A DNA stretch of 22,522 nucleotides from Chara braunii (taxonomy: Eukaryota; Streptophyta; Charophyceae; Charales; Characeae): contig BFEA01000027.1 in assembly GCA_003427395.1 (NCBI GenBank), positions 2,830,930 through 2,853,451 on the forward strand, written 5' to 3'. Below are positions 8,403-17,745 of this stretch, one piece after another. Numbering within the stretch: the stretch's first letter is position 1; every line of letters starts with the position of its first letter. Under the pieces are notes generated by a model. The model saw only the letters and a program-made list of their open reading frames with translations. It made no database searches and had not been told where the DNA came from. A program made the position numbers and the translations under genes.

Positions 8403-9884
8403 ATGGCTAAGCTGGCATTGGCAGAGACCTTCCGAGTAGGAGAAGATCCGATGGCCATAGAAAGTGGAGCTTACTCAGTCGACGCTCAAGCAAGGTATGC
8501 GGCAGATGTCAGTTTCCTCGTCAACTCAATTGTCCAAGTGCACGAGGATGGAGAAGGGAGTCAAGACCCTGTTAGAGATATGGAAGAAGACGAGTTTGAT
8601 GAAGGAGAGATAACGGACGCTTTTCGCGCAGATGAGTACGAAGGCGTCTACCGTGAACTAGGTTTGCTTCTCTCATGTGAGATCAGAGAGAGAGAAGCAA
8701 CTAAGAACGTACTCGAGATGCGTCCTCGCTTTTTAGTCCGGGATGGACACCTTTTCATCAAAAACGAGGTTGGCAACCCGAGGAGGGTGATCTGCGGCCG
8801 AAATCGTCAGATAGACGTTATAACTGCACTTCATGATGGGCCCGCAGGTGGTCACAGAGCATTTGCCTTGACATATGCGAAGACGCTTGAGCTTTATTAT
8901 TGGGAAGGAATGAGCGAGATGATTCGCAAGTATTGCGAGTCGTGCGTTCCATGTCAAATAAGGGCGTCGACTATGTATAAAGAGTCATTGCACCCGCGGA
9001 TTGTGCGAGATGCAGGAGCAGTGGTCCATCTGGACCTACTGGCAATGCCTCAAGGAGTGGGCGGCTACAATTACATCTTCGACGGGCGGGACAATCTTAC
9101 GGGGTTTGTTGATGGGCGAGTCATTCGCAGTAAGACGGGCGAAACATTGGCTTTGTGCATCTCCGAGTATTTCCTGAGATATCCTTTCGTAGTGGAATTC
9201 GTGATGGACAGGGGGTCAGAGTTCACTTGTGGAGAAGTGCGAACCTTGTTGCAAGAATATGGCGTACAAGCCAGCTACACGACTAGGGCACATCCGCAAG
9301 CGAATGCACCAATTGAGAGAGTGCATACCACCATCACGAATCTACTGGCGAAATGGACGAACGGCAGGGAGAATCAGTGGCCTAAGCATCTGCGCGCGAC
9401 ATTCTTCGTCGAAAATATTACGATTAAGAGATCCACGAAGTACGCGCCAGCAACGCTATGGTATGGAAGGCATGCCACCCTCCCGATAGAGAGCTTTCTG
9501 AAGACATGGAGGAGGCAGGATATGGAAAGCACCTTGTCCTTCGAGGAATTGCTGGATTTGCGGGCCAGACAAGTTGGCATCGCAGAAGAGAGGATCCAGG
9601 AAGCCGCAGATCGAGTATCGGACAATCGACTGGAGGACAAGGAGAGGTGGGATCTCCTTCTACGAGTCAGGAAGGAGCCATTGGAAGTCGGAGACGTGGT
9701 GCTGCTGTATGACTCATCGCTAGAGAAGCAGTGGTCGCGCAAGTTGGACAAGTGGTGGTTAGGCCCATATCGCATTAGACGGTGTGGGCAGCATAGAGCT
9801 TACGAGATTGAAAAACTTAACTGCACGCCGTGGAGAGATTGGGTCTCGGGGTCGAAACTGAAAAAGTTCAAGGCTCGAGACTAA
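8403..9884 (+). CDS. pol: Integrase, intact 493-codon ORF
   Basis: Integrase would join element cDNA into the genome in the nucleus. The N-terminal zinc-binding HHCC module is complete: His 144 and His 151, Cys 181 and Cys 184 (HX6HX29CX2C). The catalytic core has Asp 211 (VHLDLL), Asp 269 (VMDRGSEF) and Glu 305 (NAPIER). Asp 269 and Glu 305 are separated by exactly 35 residues, the canonical DD35E. The C-terminal part has VGDVVLLYDSSLEKQWSRKL and a GPY motif (WLGPYRI, about residue 455), ending at TAA 9882. No chromodomain follows. The frame is the same as RT/RNase H, so ATG 8403 is probably internal to the old polyprotein. This is the only pol part without a stop. Confidence 0.95.
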   Translation: MAKLALAETFRVGEDPMAIESGAYSVDAQARYAADVSFLVNSIVQVHEDGEGSQDPVRDMEEDEFDEGEITDAFRADEYEGVYRELGLLLSCEIREREATKNVLEMRPRFLVRDGHLFIKNEVGNPRRVICGRNRQIDVITALHDGPAGGHRAFALTYAKTLELYYWEGMSEMIRKYCESCVPCQIRASTMYKESLHPRIVRDAGAVVHLDLLAMPQGVGGYNYIFDGRDNLTGFVDGRVIRSKTGETLALCISEYFLRYPFVVEFVMDRGSEFTCGEVRTLLQEYGVQASYTTRAHPQANAPIERVHTTITNLLAKWTNGRENQWPKHLRATFFVENITIKRSTKYAPATLWYGRHATLPIESFLKTWRRQDMESTLSFEELLDLRARQVGIAEERIQEAADRVSDNRLEDKERWDLLLRVRKEPLEVGDVVLLYDSSLEKQWSRKLDKWWLGPYRIRRCGQHRAYEIEKLNCTPWRDWVSGSKLKKFKARD

Positions 9885-10183
9885 GGTAAGAGTGACAGAA
9901 GAACACCGCGAGTAGAAATAGTATATGATTCCTCGTCTTGTTAAGTGATACTCTGCATTAGTGATACGATAGGATTGTATGTTAGTATGTAGATAAGTCT
10001 TAGTATGAGTTTAGTTCATGAGTCAGGTCAGTCGTCTGAGGGTATGAGAGATCTGCTTGGGTCAGTCAGTATAGGCATTCCTCATTCCTCTCCTGTGCTT
10101 ACTTCTGTTTCCTCTATCGTCCGTCCTTCTTATTTGTGCAGGGTTGGTTTTTCGAAGTTGGTCATTATTTCGAGGGGCGGGAG
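9885..10183 (+). other. Spacer between integrase and second gag-like region
   Basis: About 300 bp after the integrase stop. An open frame enters from 10005, but the convincing protein-like sequence starts near ATG 10184 (MAGQEDERR). The stretch is T-rich with short repeats of TAGTATG and GTTAGTATG. No splice site or promoter can be assigned. Confidence 0.4.
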
Positions 10184-10515
10184 GATGGCGGGACAGGAGG
10201 ATGAGCGACGAACCACGTCTTTGATACTGGACCCATTCCGTTACGGGGGTGGACATGTATTTTCATTTTTTGACGGGTTAGTTAGGCAGGTTTGGATCCT
10301 TCAGTTAGATTTTGCTCAGATGACTGAGAGGGTCTGGCGTACGGGCAACTATGAGGAGCGTGTGACTCAGATCGTGAGAGAGTCATTGGATTGGAGGCAG
10401 TTCGCCAGACGGATGCTGAGATTGCGGCCTCAGCCCATTGATCGACAGGGTAGGCCCATGCGGTTTGACGGGGCTAACCTGGATGAGTTCCTGGAGATTT
10501 TCGTCATTTTTGGGG
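10005..10515 (+). pseudogene. Second Gag-like gene, N-terminal capsid part
   Basis: Frame 3, likely start at ATG 10184. After an Arg-rich stretch comes RPMRFDGANLDEFLEIF, the same kind of motif (small-residue F.G, then a D/E-F-L helix) that opens retrotransposon Gag capsid domains. It lies behind integrase, where Ty3/gypsy elements usually have nothing, an env-like gene or an accessory ORF. The frame breaks inside a 19-bp tandem duplication (10497-10515 repeated as 10516-10534), after which the capsid-like sequence continues in frame 1. Assignment as Gag-like rests on motif pattern and on the downstream zinc knuckle. Confidence 0.6.
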
Positions 10516-11268
10516 ATTTTCGTCATTTTTGGGGATGGGCAGAGATGGACCGAGGCGCAGAGGGTTAGGCAGGTACGGCACTGGGTTGTCCCGGATCTTA
10601 GACATGAGGTGAGTACCATGTCACACACAGCGCAGACTTGGGCGGAGCTTATAGCGACGCTTAGAGAGGCGTTCACCGTTGACAGACGATGCGGGCTGTA
10701 CAGAGAGGTTGGGAATTACATCCCGGAGCTCAGGATGCGCCCGCGAGCACAGCTAGAGAGGGATGAGGGTGATGAGGGGCGATTGCGACAGCAGCAGAGA
10801 GAGAGTGAGCAGCCAGAGATCCCACGCAGACCGAGGACAGGCAGGCGTCGAGGACGTCAGGATAAAAGGGATGGCATAGAGGAGAGTGATCACATGTTGA
10901 CGGTTGATATTGGGAGGACCCTCCCGACATGTGATGTGGGGGAGGAGCTCTTGTTAGTAGGGTCTCAGAGACAGAGTGTCTTATCTACTCAAGAGATTGG
11001 GACAGTGTCAGCGCCAGAGACATGTCCGACTGAGATAGGGATTAGAGACCATGGTGCGCATGAGACAGATCGGACTACTCCACCTACACCCATACGGGAT
11101 GGGGAGGAGACTTCCCTGCAGCTTGTGTTGACGATTGCTTCGGTTGGCCTACAGAGACAGATACCATGGAGGGAGTGGTTCCCGATACTGCATCGGAGAT
11201 ACCTTATCGATGGAGAGACACACGGGACATGGCACTATATCTTCCACAAAGGGAGCTACCGCTTATGA
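10516..11268 (+). pseudogene. Second Gag-like gene, capsid C-terminal part and linker
   Basis: Frame 1 continues the capsid-like segment after the duplication: GQRWTEAQRVRQVRHWVVP, then TWAELIATLREAFT. This W-x-E...R-x-R...W...L...F pattern is typical of the Gag capsid helical domain. After about 10770 it turns into a charged, Arg/Glu-rich, low-complexity linker, probably disordered. Frame 1 stops at 11268. Frame 3 (11166-11417) reads a more natural-looking PLMIGHATIGPMQEHEEPQ, so a frameshift near 11150 is likely. Confidence 0.6.
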
Positions 11269-13201
11269 TAGGGCATGCCACTATAGGACCGATGCAGGAG
11301 CACGAGGAGCCTCAGCTTGAGTGGCCGCGAGAGACGACGCCGATGCATGATGGGCTAGGGTATGATGGGCAGAGGGTCCAGTCTCGGTCCTCGGTCAGAG
11401 CCGGCAGTGGAGGATGATGAGAGAGGTGCGATGGGACCCTCATCATTGGATGGATCGTCGTTACTGAATGAGAGTCGATTGGCTGAGCAGCCAACTGAAC
11501 CTGAGGGTTCATTGACTGCCCAACTATATGACATGGAGTCTCCTAGGATGCAGATGCGACAGGAGGTATCCCAACCCTCGCCCATGGACATGGAGACAGA
11601 GCGAGTTGAGGCCGAGGTCTTAGGGCTAGATAGAGAGGGTCTCATAGAGGACATGCAGACCCAACGAGTGGAGACGTCACCACTAGACTTTGGGGATACT
11701 CCACGACGAGATGGTGATCAGGCTAAGGCCAGTATGAGGGAGCACATTGAGGTAGGCACGGAGCATACCCAGGACACATCTCCGACTCATGAGGAGGAGA
11801 GCTTGCCGGAGTCTTGGGGGCCGATAGGTCACGAGCCTGTCCGGAGGGATGCATGGCTAGCCGAGGAGATGGACGGATGCCATCATTACTTTTTCTAGGC
11901 TGGCTGGCTTTTGAGCGACTGGGCTAGGCCGCGAGACCACACTTGTCGGTTGATCAGACCACTGGTGGGCTCAGGGTACTGTATGACGACTTAACCTTGC
12001 AGAGGAACTATATTGGTAGTGGCCTCGTAGCACCTCGACAGGTGATAGAGCAGGTTCGGGATTACACGAGGAGAGTTGCCATCCGATCCTTTGAGTTGAG
12101 TTGCGACAGACAGATGGAGCACGATGCACAGAGAGAGGTGGTGAGTGATCTCCGTACATTTGTTGAGGGGAAGGAGGTCCAGACTCTAGAGGAGGCCGAG
12201 GCGGTCCTCAGGATTCAGGAGAGAGAGGAGAGTGATTGGCGAGCCCAGGTTCAGAGGGTGCTCAGGGAGTATGAGCCACCTGCGACAGATAGAGATAGGC
12301 TCGAGCGCAGGGTTGTCCTTGAGACCGTGCGATCATCTCAGTTGGAGAGCCAGGTATCGACTCTTGTCAGGTTACGGCGAGAGACTGAGGAGCAGACACA
12401 GAGACTCTTCTATGAGGATGAGCCGGATTGCAGGAGGAGGTTAGGATGAGGAGACGGACAGGAGAGGAGTCTATGCCTGAGGGCGAGCGTACGCAGGCGG
12501 AGGAGGGGCTTCAGGCGAGATTGTTGTCTGATGCCTCAATGCGAGAGTTGGTGGGAGTGATGGAGCATGTCAGGAGACTCACGCAGACCGAGGTTGCACG
12601 AGGAGAGGTGCTTCAGGGTGCAGTACAGAGGATCGGTGCTCTGGAGCGGGAGAACAAAGGACTGAGGGACACGGTACGGGATCTTGTCACCGCGCCGAGC
12701 AGGCAAGACAGTCTACCTCGAGGCTCGAGCAGAGGATTACTGACCTAGAAGAGAGTCGGAGGCGTCAGGCCACGACAGATGTGGTCGACGGGAGGAGAAC
12801 TGAGGAGCAGCAGATTCCTATTGGACAGGCACATGTCTCTCATGAGGTAGAGCCAGGTGGAGTGAGACTGGATATCCCACGGCGAGACTCACCGACAGCG
12901 GAGCCACTTGGGGCTATGGGGATGACATGTGAGGAGGCAGCAGTCGTCGACAAGCTCATGCTTGAGCCAGACGAGATCGAGAGGAGGAGAGAGGCAGAGG
13001 TACGAGGTTTGGACTGGGTCCCTCCCTCAGAGTTGGCGGTTCAGAGGGATGCATGGCGAGGATTGGGTGGCAGACATGACGAGCGAGAGAGAGTTTCAGA
13101 GCTACGAGATGTCATGCCACAGGAGGACACGAGCGGGTCAGCAACAGTACTGCCGACGACTCTGCTGCTTACACCATCTCCAGTTTTGGGGTTGATGGAT
13201 A
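11269..13201 (+). pseudogene. Second Gag-like gene, central coiled-coil-rich part, frameshifted
   Basis: Protein-like sequence hops between frames: frame 1 at 11362-11898 (acidic, Ser/Pro/Glu-rich), frame 3 at 11943-12449, frame 2 at 12428-12748 and frame 1 at 12781-13227. The 11943-12449 and 12428-12748 pieces are rich in Leu, Glu, Arg and Gln with heptad-like spacing (DRLERRVVLETVRSSQLES and AVQRIGALERENKGLRDTV), suggesting coiled coils that could drive assembly. I cannot name a family. At least four frame changes are needed, so the gene is dead or the assembly carries indels. The purine-rich codon bias is uniform along the strand. Confidence 0.5.
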
Positions 13202-13811
13202 ATGCACCTCCTTTCTTCAGGGTCTGAGAGATGTGACGAGGAGGCGACGACTGAGAGAGCCTTGAGGATGTTGAGTCCTGATACAGTCGACAGAGCCGTA
13301 CATGATGTGACAATCCGACTCGAGAGGGTACAGACTCAGATCTTACCCAAGCCTAAAAAGGCGAAGGTAGAGGGCAGTTGTACAGGTAATATGTGCTCAT
13401 GGTGTGATAGAGGAGTGCACGATAGAGTTGTTTGCCCCGCCTTCCAGATTGACCTCAGGAGGCGAGTCGTGCAGTTCGATGGACAGGGGATAGTCAGGGA
13501 TATGTATGGCGCTTGTCTTCCAACAAGACGTCATGGTGCTAGGAGAGTTGTGTATGACAGGCTAGGCCTGGAGCTGAGGGAGGATGAGTGACAGATTACA
13601 TGACCACAAGATACATGAGGTGCCAGACTATGAGATCAGAGAGAGGGTCGATGAGGATGAGTTGATTGTTATGGGAGATAGGTTGTTGGGCACGTTCCAA
13701 ATTACTATCTTCTACCTTGAAGACTTCAGGGCATGGACATGTACGCCTCACGACTTGTACATTAAGAGTTTTGACCCGAGACTTCAGGACCGAGCCGTGT
13801 ATTGTATGTAG
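13202..13811 (+). pseudogene. Second Gag-like gene, zinc-knuckle (nucleocapsid) end
   Basis: Frame 2 at 13202-13591 contains a KPKKAK basic patch followed by CSWCDRGVHDRVVC (codons 13394-13435). This is a perfect CX2CX4HX4C zinc knuckle, the RNA-binding signature of Gag nucleocapsid. A short segment follows (RRVVQFDGQGIVRDMYG) that resembles tails after zinc knuckles in other Gag proteins. Frame 3 then reads 13584-13811 (MSDRLHDHKIHEVPDYE), of unknown role, ending at TAG 13809. With the capsid-like part at 10450-10680 this makes a ~3.6-kb Gag-like gene. It could be the gag of a second, otherwise lost element rather than an accessory gene. Confidence 0.65.
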
Positions 13812-13926
13812 TTGGTGAGTGGATTTAACACGTGTTTCGGTCGACTGTACATACATGATATACTACTAGTTTAGTAGGTTGGCTTGAGTAGGGATTTCAG
13901 AGATTGCCTTGGACTTGATGGTCCAG

Positions 13927-13994
13927 TTTTGTGTGGGCTTTGTGTGAGTTTTGTGTGAATTTTGTGTGAGCTTTGTGTGAGATTTGTGTGCATT
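13927..13994 (+). repeat. Short tandem repeat, 11-12-bp unit, about six copies
   Basis: The unit TTTTGTGTGAGC recurs with single-base changes (TTTGTGTGGGC, TTTTGTGTGAAT, TTTGTGTGAGA). It makes the minus strand look open with a repeated SHKIHTKLTQ-like sequence, which is not a gene. Confidence 0.9.
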
Positions 13995-14424
13995 TGATAT
14001 GAGTATGGTTTTTTAGTGCAGGACCGTGAGCTAGTGAGTGTCTTTGTGGGACACATGATTTCTTTTTAGAGACATCGCACGGATAATCAGGTTATGATAC
14101 CCATTTGAGACATTCGATTTCTTCATGATTGATACCGAGATTCAGAGCGTATTGCGCAGATGTGTTACAGACTTGATTCAGACTCATGAGTCTTGTGAGG
14201 AAACAGGGAGCCATGAAATATTCTCACAGTGTGAACTTGTGCTCACTTCCCTTGCATATGTGATGTTTGTATCTGTTTGTGGTTGTGAGTAAGTTGTTCG
14301 ATTATTGAACAAAATGTTTAATGACTTTGATTGCATATGAATTAGTGTGTGAGAGTCAATGAAAAATTGTTCGACAAAAACGCATGGAAAAAGGCTGAAT
14401 CGGAAAGACAGCTTAAATGTTTGA

Positions 14425-14500
14425 TGGGAAGGGGGTCCGCTTGAGGAGCCACCCGTATGTCTCAGGGGAGGGGGCCCGTTTGAGGAGCCACTTGTTTATG
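14425..14500 (+). repeat. Two ~40-bp direct repeats with purine tracts
   Basis: Copy one (about 14425-14460) and copy two (about 14464-14500) share GGGAAGGGGGTCC or GGGAGGGGGCCC, followed by TTGAGGAGCCAC and a GT-rich end. The GA tract resembles a polypurine tract, but no LTR-like sequence follows, so I do not call it one. Confidence 0.8.
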
Positions 14501-14766
14501 TATGTGGGATGAAAGAAAAAATTTAGGATTATAACTTGTCCCGAGAAGATGAATAAAGCTTTGATTTTTGCAGAAAACTGTCAGTGGATAACCAAGCTTG
14601 AGAAAAGATGTTCATATAAAATGAGGGGTTTCTTCGAAAAAGAAACTTGTTTGTGAGGCTCTAGGATCAGCGGTCATATTTACCATGATCAAGCAGAACG
14701 ACTGCAAGCATTGAAAGTTGGCTCAAGAGTATTTGGGGAGGCCTAAGCCAGGGGCTAAATCGGCAT

Positions 14767-14786
14767 CGTTGGGGCAACCCCCAACG
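14767..14786 (+). other. Perfect hairpin within the SSU-like block
   Basis: CGTTGGGG-CAAC-CCCCAACG is an 8-bp perfect stem with a 4-nt loop. Other perfect stems nearby include ATCGTG/CACGAT (about 15161-15181), GTTTGGT/ACCAAAC (about 15192-15212) and AAGCGACG-GGGA-CGTCGCTT (15834-15853). Strong stems fit an rRNA origin. Confidence 0.85.
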
Positions 14787-14925
14787 TGGGCTGCTGTCCC
14801 GCTTAACCAGGACAACGGACCCCTAGCTTAGCCTGAACTTAGAGACAGAGGAGTGACCTGCACCATCATCCATAGCAAGTAGTATATATAAGCGGGTTAT
14901 TATGATTACCATTAATATTTACTAC

Positions 14926-14927
<2 letters not shown>

Positions 14928-14969
<42 letters not shown>

Positions 14970-14974
14970 TATTA

Positions 14975-15009
<35 letters not shown>

Positions 15010-15010
15010 C
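14928..15010. repeat. (ATT)n microsatellite
   Basis: About 80 bp of nearly pure TTA/ATT repeats with two TTTATT interruptions. It sits inside the SSU rRNA-like block, between the parts matching the 900-region and the GCTTAATT-region of SSU. Confidence 0.98.
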
Positions 15011-15969
15011 CCTATTATCATTATTACTATCATCATATGGGAGGGCTAAATTAAGCCAAATATCGGATCACTCCAAAGGCTCTAACTAGGGCGACTGCTA
15101 GGGGGTACTTAGGTTCAAAGGTCAGGGAGTCGCCTTAGCATTGTGTAGGAAATGTAGGCAACATCGTGACTTAAAGGCACGATGAGCCGTGGTTTGGTCC
15201 GATCAACCAAACTATGGTGGGCTGACGGCAGGACTATAACCCACCTGTGACTAGACGCAAGGTCGGGCTGAGTACTTGATTTTAAATTGCATGGAGTGAG
15301 CTACGTGCAGCACTATGCCTGTCATAAGTTTGAGCTTCTCGAGGGGGTGTATTTTTATATGGTAAACCACCCAAAGGAGTACGCTACTTATTTCGATTGC
15401 AGAATGATCCACCAAAAAGAAGTATGCTTTAGTTTTACTAAGCTACTCGGAAGGGGTGGGCTACCCGCGCTTGTTGTGTGCTGCAGTTTGTCCCACTCAG
15501 GGCAGTTGTCCTGCCTAAAACCCGCGCCCAAAGATGATGGTTACTTGACAGCCCGATTCAGACGGCACCCAACGAAAGTCGGAAGGCGTCTAGGACAAAC
15601 GGAAGGGGTTGGTATTTGAACATTGAAGCTAACCTAGGGCGGTAGTATAACGAAAGTATCCCTGTGAGTCAGACAGGAGTCGCATGTTGAACTTCTGCTC
15701 GCCATAGGGACGCCGCAGAAGTAGAGTACCAGACCCCAAGCTGAGTCATTTCGATTATGCGGATTTGGTTATCCATCTGTTCAGTCTATGCATTCACCTG
15801 TGTGTTCGTTCATAACTATCTACTCCTTACCCAAAGCGACGGGGACGTCGCTTAATGGGGTCTGGGAGGACTGTCGTAGCAAACACCCTTACAAGGGTAT
15901 TTGTCGTCCTTTTTAAAGGTCGCACTGGGTGCATCCTTGATTAATGAAATGCGCTGATGAAGTAAATCC

Positions 15970-16118
15970 CGCTAGGGCGCTTATCTCGGCAGCCTCGCTC
16001 TTGGTAAGACTCCGAGTCAAATACGACCGAATTTGAGAGTATGTGGGGCACGAATTATTGTGTTGCACTGCGAAGTGACCGTTAGTCCTCGGCGGTATCA
16101 GGGCGGCCGAAGACATCA
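15970..16118 (+). pseudogene. Possible 5.8S rRNA-like sequence
   Basis: Between the SSU-like and LSU-like blocks, where 5.8S belongs, weak ordered matches to 5.8S occur: ATCTCGGC (15983-15990), TCGC, an AAGA segment, AAATACGA (about 16019), GAATT (about 16052), GTGACCGTTAGTC (16075-16087) and GCGGCCGAAG (16103-16112). The spacing between the first and last anchors is about 26 bp too long. Alone this would not be convincing; position and order raise it. Confidence 0.4.
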
Positions 16119-16499
16119 AAGTCATAGGATCCAGTTACCCCCTCTGTAGTTTTCAAATTGGTTATATTTTTCTTTTATTTTATAAAAGTTAACTTCACTC
16201 CACGAGCCGGCTCAGCCTTTCACGGGTACGTCACAAAGAAGATGAAGACGCTGCCTTGAGCACACGCAGGAAAAATGTGTTTGGCGATGCATGGAAGGGT
16301 GCGGCGTTGGCAAACCTGGTATGGGGGGGAAGTCGAAAGCTTGACAGAACATGTCGAACGCCCGACGACCAGCCTACCAGGTAGCCACGACCCTAGGCGC
16401 GGGTGGTGTCTCGGCGTCTTCTGACGGCCAAAAGGTTGGCCGGTAGGCCAGATCGGAGACCTGGTTTGTGCAGGCGGGACCAATTACGGTCCCGCGAAC
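16119..16499 (+). other. ITS2-position spacer, hairpin-rich, no gene
   Basis: Between the 5.8S-like and LSU-like parts. It contains two strong overlapping stems at its end: GCGGGACC-AATTAC-GGTCCCGC (16474-16495), then CGCGAACT/AGTTCGCG (16493-16500, 16512-16519). No protein or known RNA is recognised. Confidence 0.4.
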
Positions 16500-16534
16500 T
16501 ATTCACATGCGAGTTCGCGCCTACCTAGTTCAGA

Positions 16535-16760
16535 CGTGGGCTTTGCCCTAACGGTTACGATAAGGGACTTTCAAGCGGTAGGTTTGGGGTTCGAGGACAG
16601 CAAGCGACGATAAAGCAAAGGAGCGCGATCGGCAGAGACTGAGGGGTTGAGGGTCTTAAGTGACTATCCCCCTTGGTTTTGCCGGACGGGCCCAAACCTG
16701 GGTTTGACTGGCAAGACCAAGAGGGCGTCGGCAGATCCTCGTTCTCTTAAATTCTATTAT
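16535..16760 (+). repeat. LSU-like segment, copy A of a ~990-bp-spaced duplication
   Basis: Matches 17525-17745: both read TTTGCCCTA or TTAGCCCTA, GGTTACGA, GGTTTGGGG.TCGAGG, GAGGGGT.GAGGG, CTATCCCCCT..GGTTTT and GGCAAG, then turn T-rich. The GAGGGGTTGAGGG part resembles the LSU GAGAGGGTGAGAGCC region. Confidence 0.75.
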
Positions 16761-16769
16761 TTTTAAATT

Positions 16770-16817
16770 TATTTTGTTGATTATTTTTATTTTTATTTTT
16801 ATTTTTATTTTTATTTT
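16770..16817. repeat. (TTTTA)n microsatellite
   Basis: About 48 bp of ATTTTT/TTTTA repeats, directly after duplication copy A and before the best LSU-like match at 16827. Confidence 0.95.
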
Positions 16818-17524
16818 TTTCCGTTTTTCCGTCCATTGACCAGGTCGGAAACTGGCTCCGGGACCGACGGCGAGGAAGTATCGCGAGGAGGGATGAAAAA
16901 AACTTATAAAAAATAAAGTCGAAAGGGTGTTTAAAATTGTCGAGCGAGGAGTGGATGGAGGAAATCGTGTACCCCCACCTCCACGGGTGTGGACGGTGTC
17001 GGCGCGAATACCCTTACAAGGGTATCCGCCCTGGTTCTTGCTAGTGACATGAACTAAGTTTAGATTTAAAGTTTGAATGTAGCGCGTGAGTTGCGACAGT
17101 GTCTGCCGTTTACATTGACAGGATGGTTGACTAGAATAGAGAATGTGTGGGCGTGCAGGTTTAAGGCGCGCGTGATCTTCTCGTTTTGATCAGAGCTGTA
17201 AAGGCGACGCATGCACCGGTCGTTTTGTGTTATTATAAATACTACTTATTTTTTATTAAACCAGGATTTAGGAATACTTTTTTTTCCTCTCTTCTGTCTA
17301 GTACGGTTGACGGCTCAGTGAGCATATACAGACATGTGGTGGATCCAGATGATGGGATCTGAGGGATACGGCCAGATAGGGATAGCCGCGGCACGGCCGG
17401 GGGACCGGCTCGAGCTCTCCGCGGCCGTGTGTGCAGGCGCGGGCCGAGAAGTGGCCCAGGGCGATTCCTTGGCCCTGAGTACCATGCATTATCACTTTAT
17501 CTAGGATTCCGCTTCTGCTGGCAC

Positions 17525-17745
17525 CAGGCTTGGGCTTAGCCCTATAGGTTACGACATTGGACTGACACTATGGAGGTTTGGGGGTCGAGGCCAGCGGGCG
17601 TCGGTGCGGGAACAGCGGAGCGGCGCGGAGGAAACCGAGGGGTGAGGGCCCGGTAGGGGCTATCCCCCTCTGGTTTTATTGGCAAGCGCGGCAATGGGTC
17701 CGACCTGCGGCACCGACGACGTGCCAACAACCCCGCTGTCCCCCG
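17525..17745 (+). repeat. LSU-like segment, copy B of the duplication
   Basis: Diverged second copy of 16535-16760, about 990 bp downstream in the same orientation. The hairpin ACCCTT-AC-AAGGGT at about 15887-15900 also recurs at about 17009-17022, 1.1 kb apart, so the duplicated unit may begin there. Confidence 0.75.

Larger units (their letters stand above)
2949..13811 (+). mobile_element. Ty3/gypsy retrotransposon interior with a second gag-like gene
   Basis: The order PBS, Gag, protease, reverse transcriptase, RNase H, integrase is the Ty3/gypsy (Metaviridae-type) order; in Ty1/copia integrase precedes RT. All parts are on the + strand. The pol part ends in a GPY-type integrase tail without a visible chromodomain. 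A second Gag-like region follows at 10005-13811. The element is defective: stop codons break gag and pol, and frameshifts break the second gag. The interior may continue to the polypurine tract at 21137 if the right-hand LTR belongs to the same element. Confidence 0.85.
13812..14611 (+). other. Non-coding 3' flank of the second gag-like region
   Basis: No gene recognised. It contains two small repeats listed separately (13927-13994 and 14425-14500). If the downstream rRNA-like block were complete, the 5' half of an SSU rRNA would lie here, but I found no convincing anchor: no 530-loop sequence is visible. Confidence 0.4.
14612..15885 (+). pseudogene. Divergent SSU (18S) rRNA-like sequence, 3' half
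   Basis: Anchors match the eukaryotic SSU consensus (from memory) in the right order and strand. GAGGGGTTTCTTCGA is near 14622. ATCAAG..GAACG..GAAAGTTGG..CTC.AGA spans 14688-14728. CTGAACTTAGAG..GCACCATC spans 14833-14867, the region before the 926 helix. ATGCCTGTCATAAGTTTG lies at 15315-15332. TGTCCTGCC..CCCGCGCCC lies at about 15508-15540. AACGAAAGTATC lies at 15649-15660, followed by GTTGAACTTCTGC. GGGAGGACTGTCGTAGCAA (15864-15882) resembles the 3'-terminal GTCGTAACAA region. Insertions include an (ATT)n tract. The near-invariant decoding-site GTACACACCGCCC motif is not recognisable, so this cannot be a normal working rRNA. Identity elsewhere is modest; an alignment is needed. Confidence 0.55.

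Noticed and set aside
9640-9884. Chromodomain at the integrase C-terminus
   Set aside because: The ORF ends soon after the GPY motif and lacks the aromatic pattern of a chromodomain.
10005-13811. Envelope-like gene behind pol
   Set aside because: No signal peptide, no transmembrane segment and no glycoprotein features; the capsid-like segment and zinc knuckle fit Gag better.
14425-14500. Polypurine tract marking a 3' LTR near 14.4 kb
   Set aside because: No sequence after it resembles the left LTR, and the tract belongs to a two-copy local repeat.
15935-16030. Minus-strand match to an SSU rRNA stretch (shares TTTCATTAATCAAG)
   Set aside because: One 14-base word plus loose similarity; order of other words is inconsistent, and the + strand 5.8S-like reading of the same interval fits position better.
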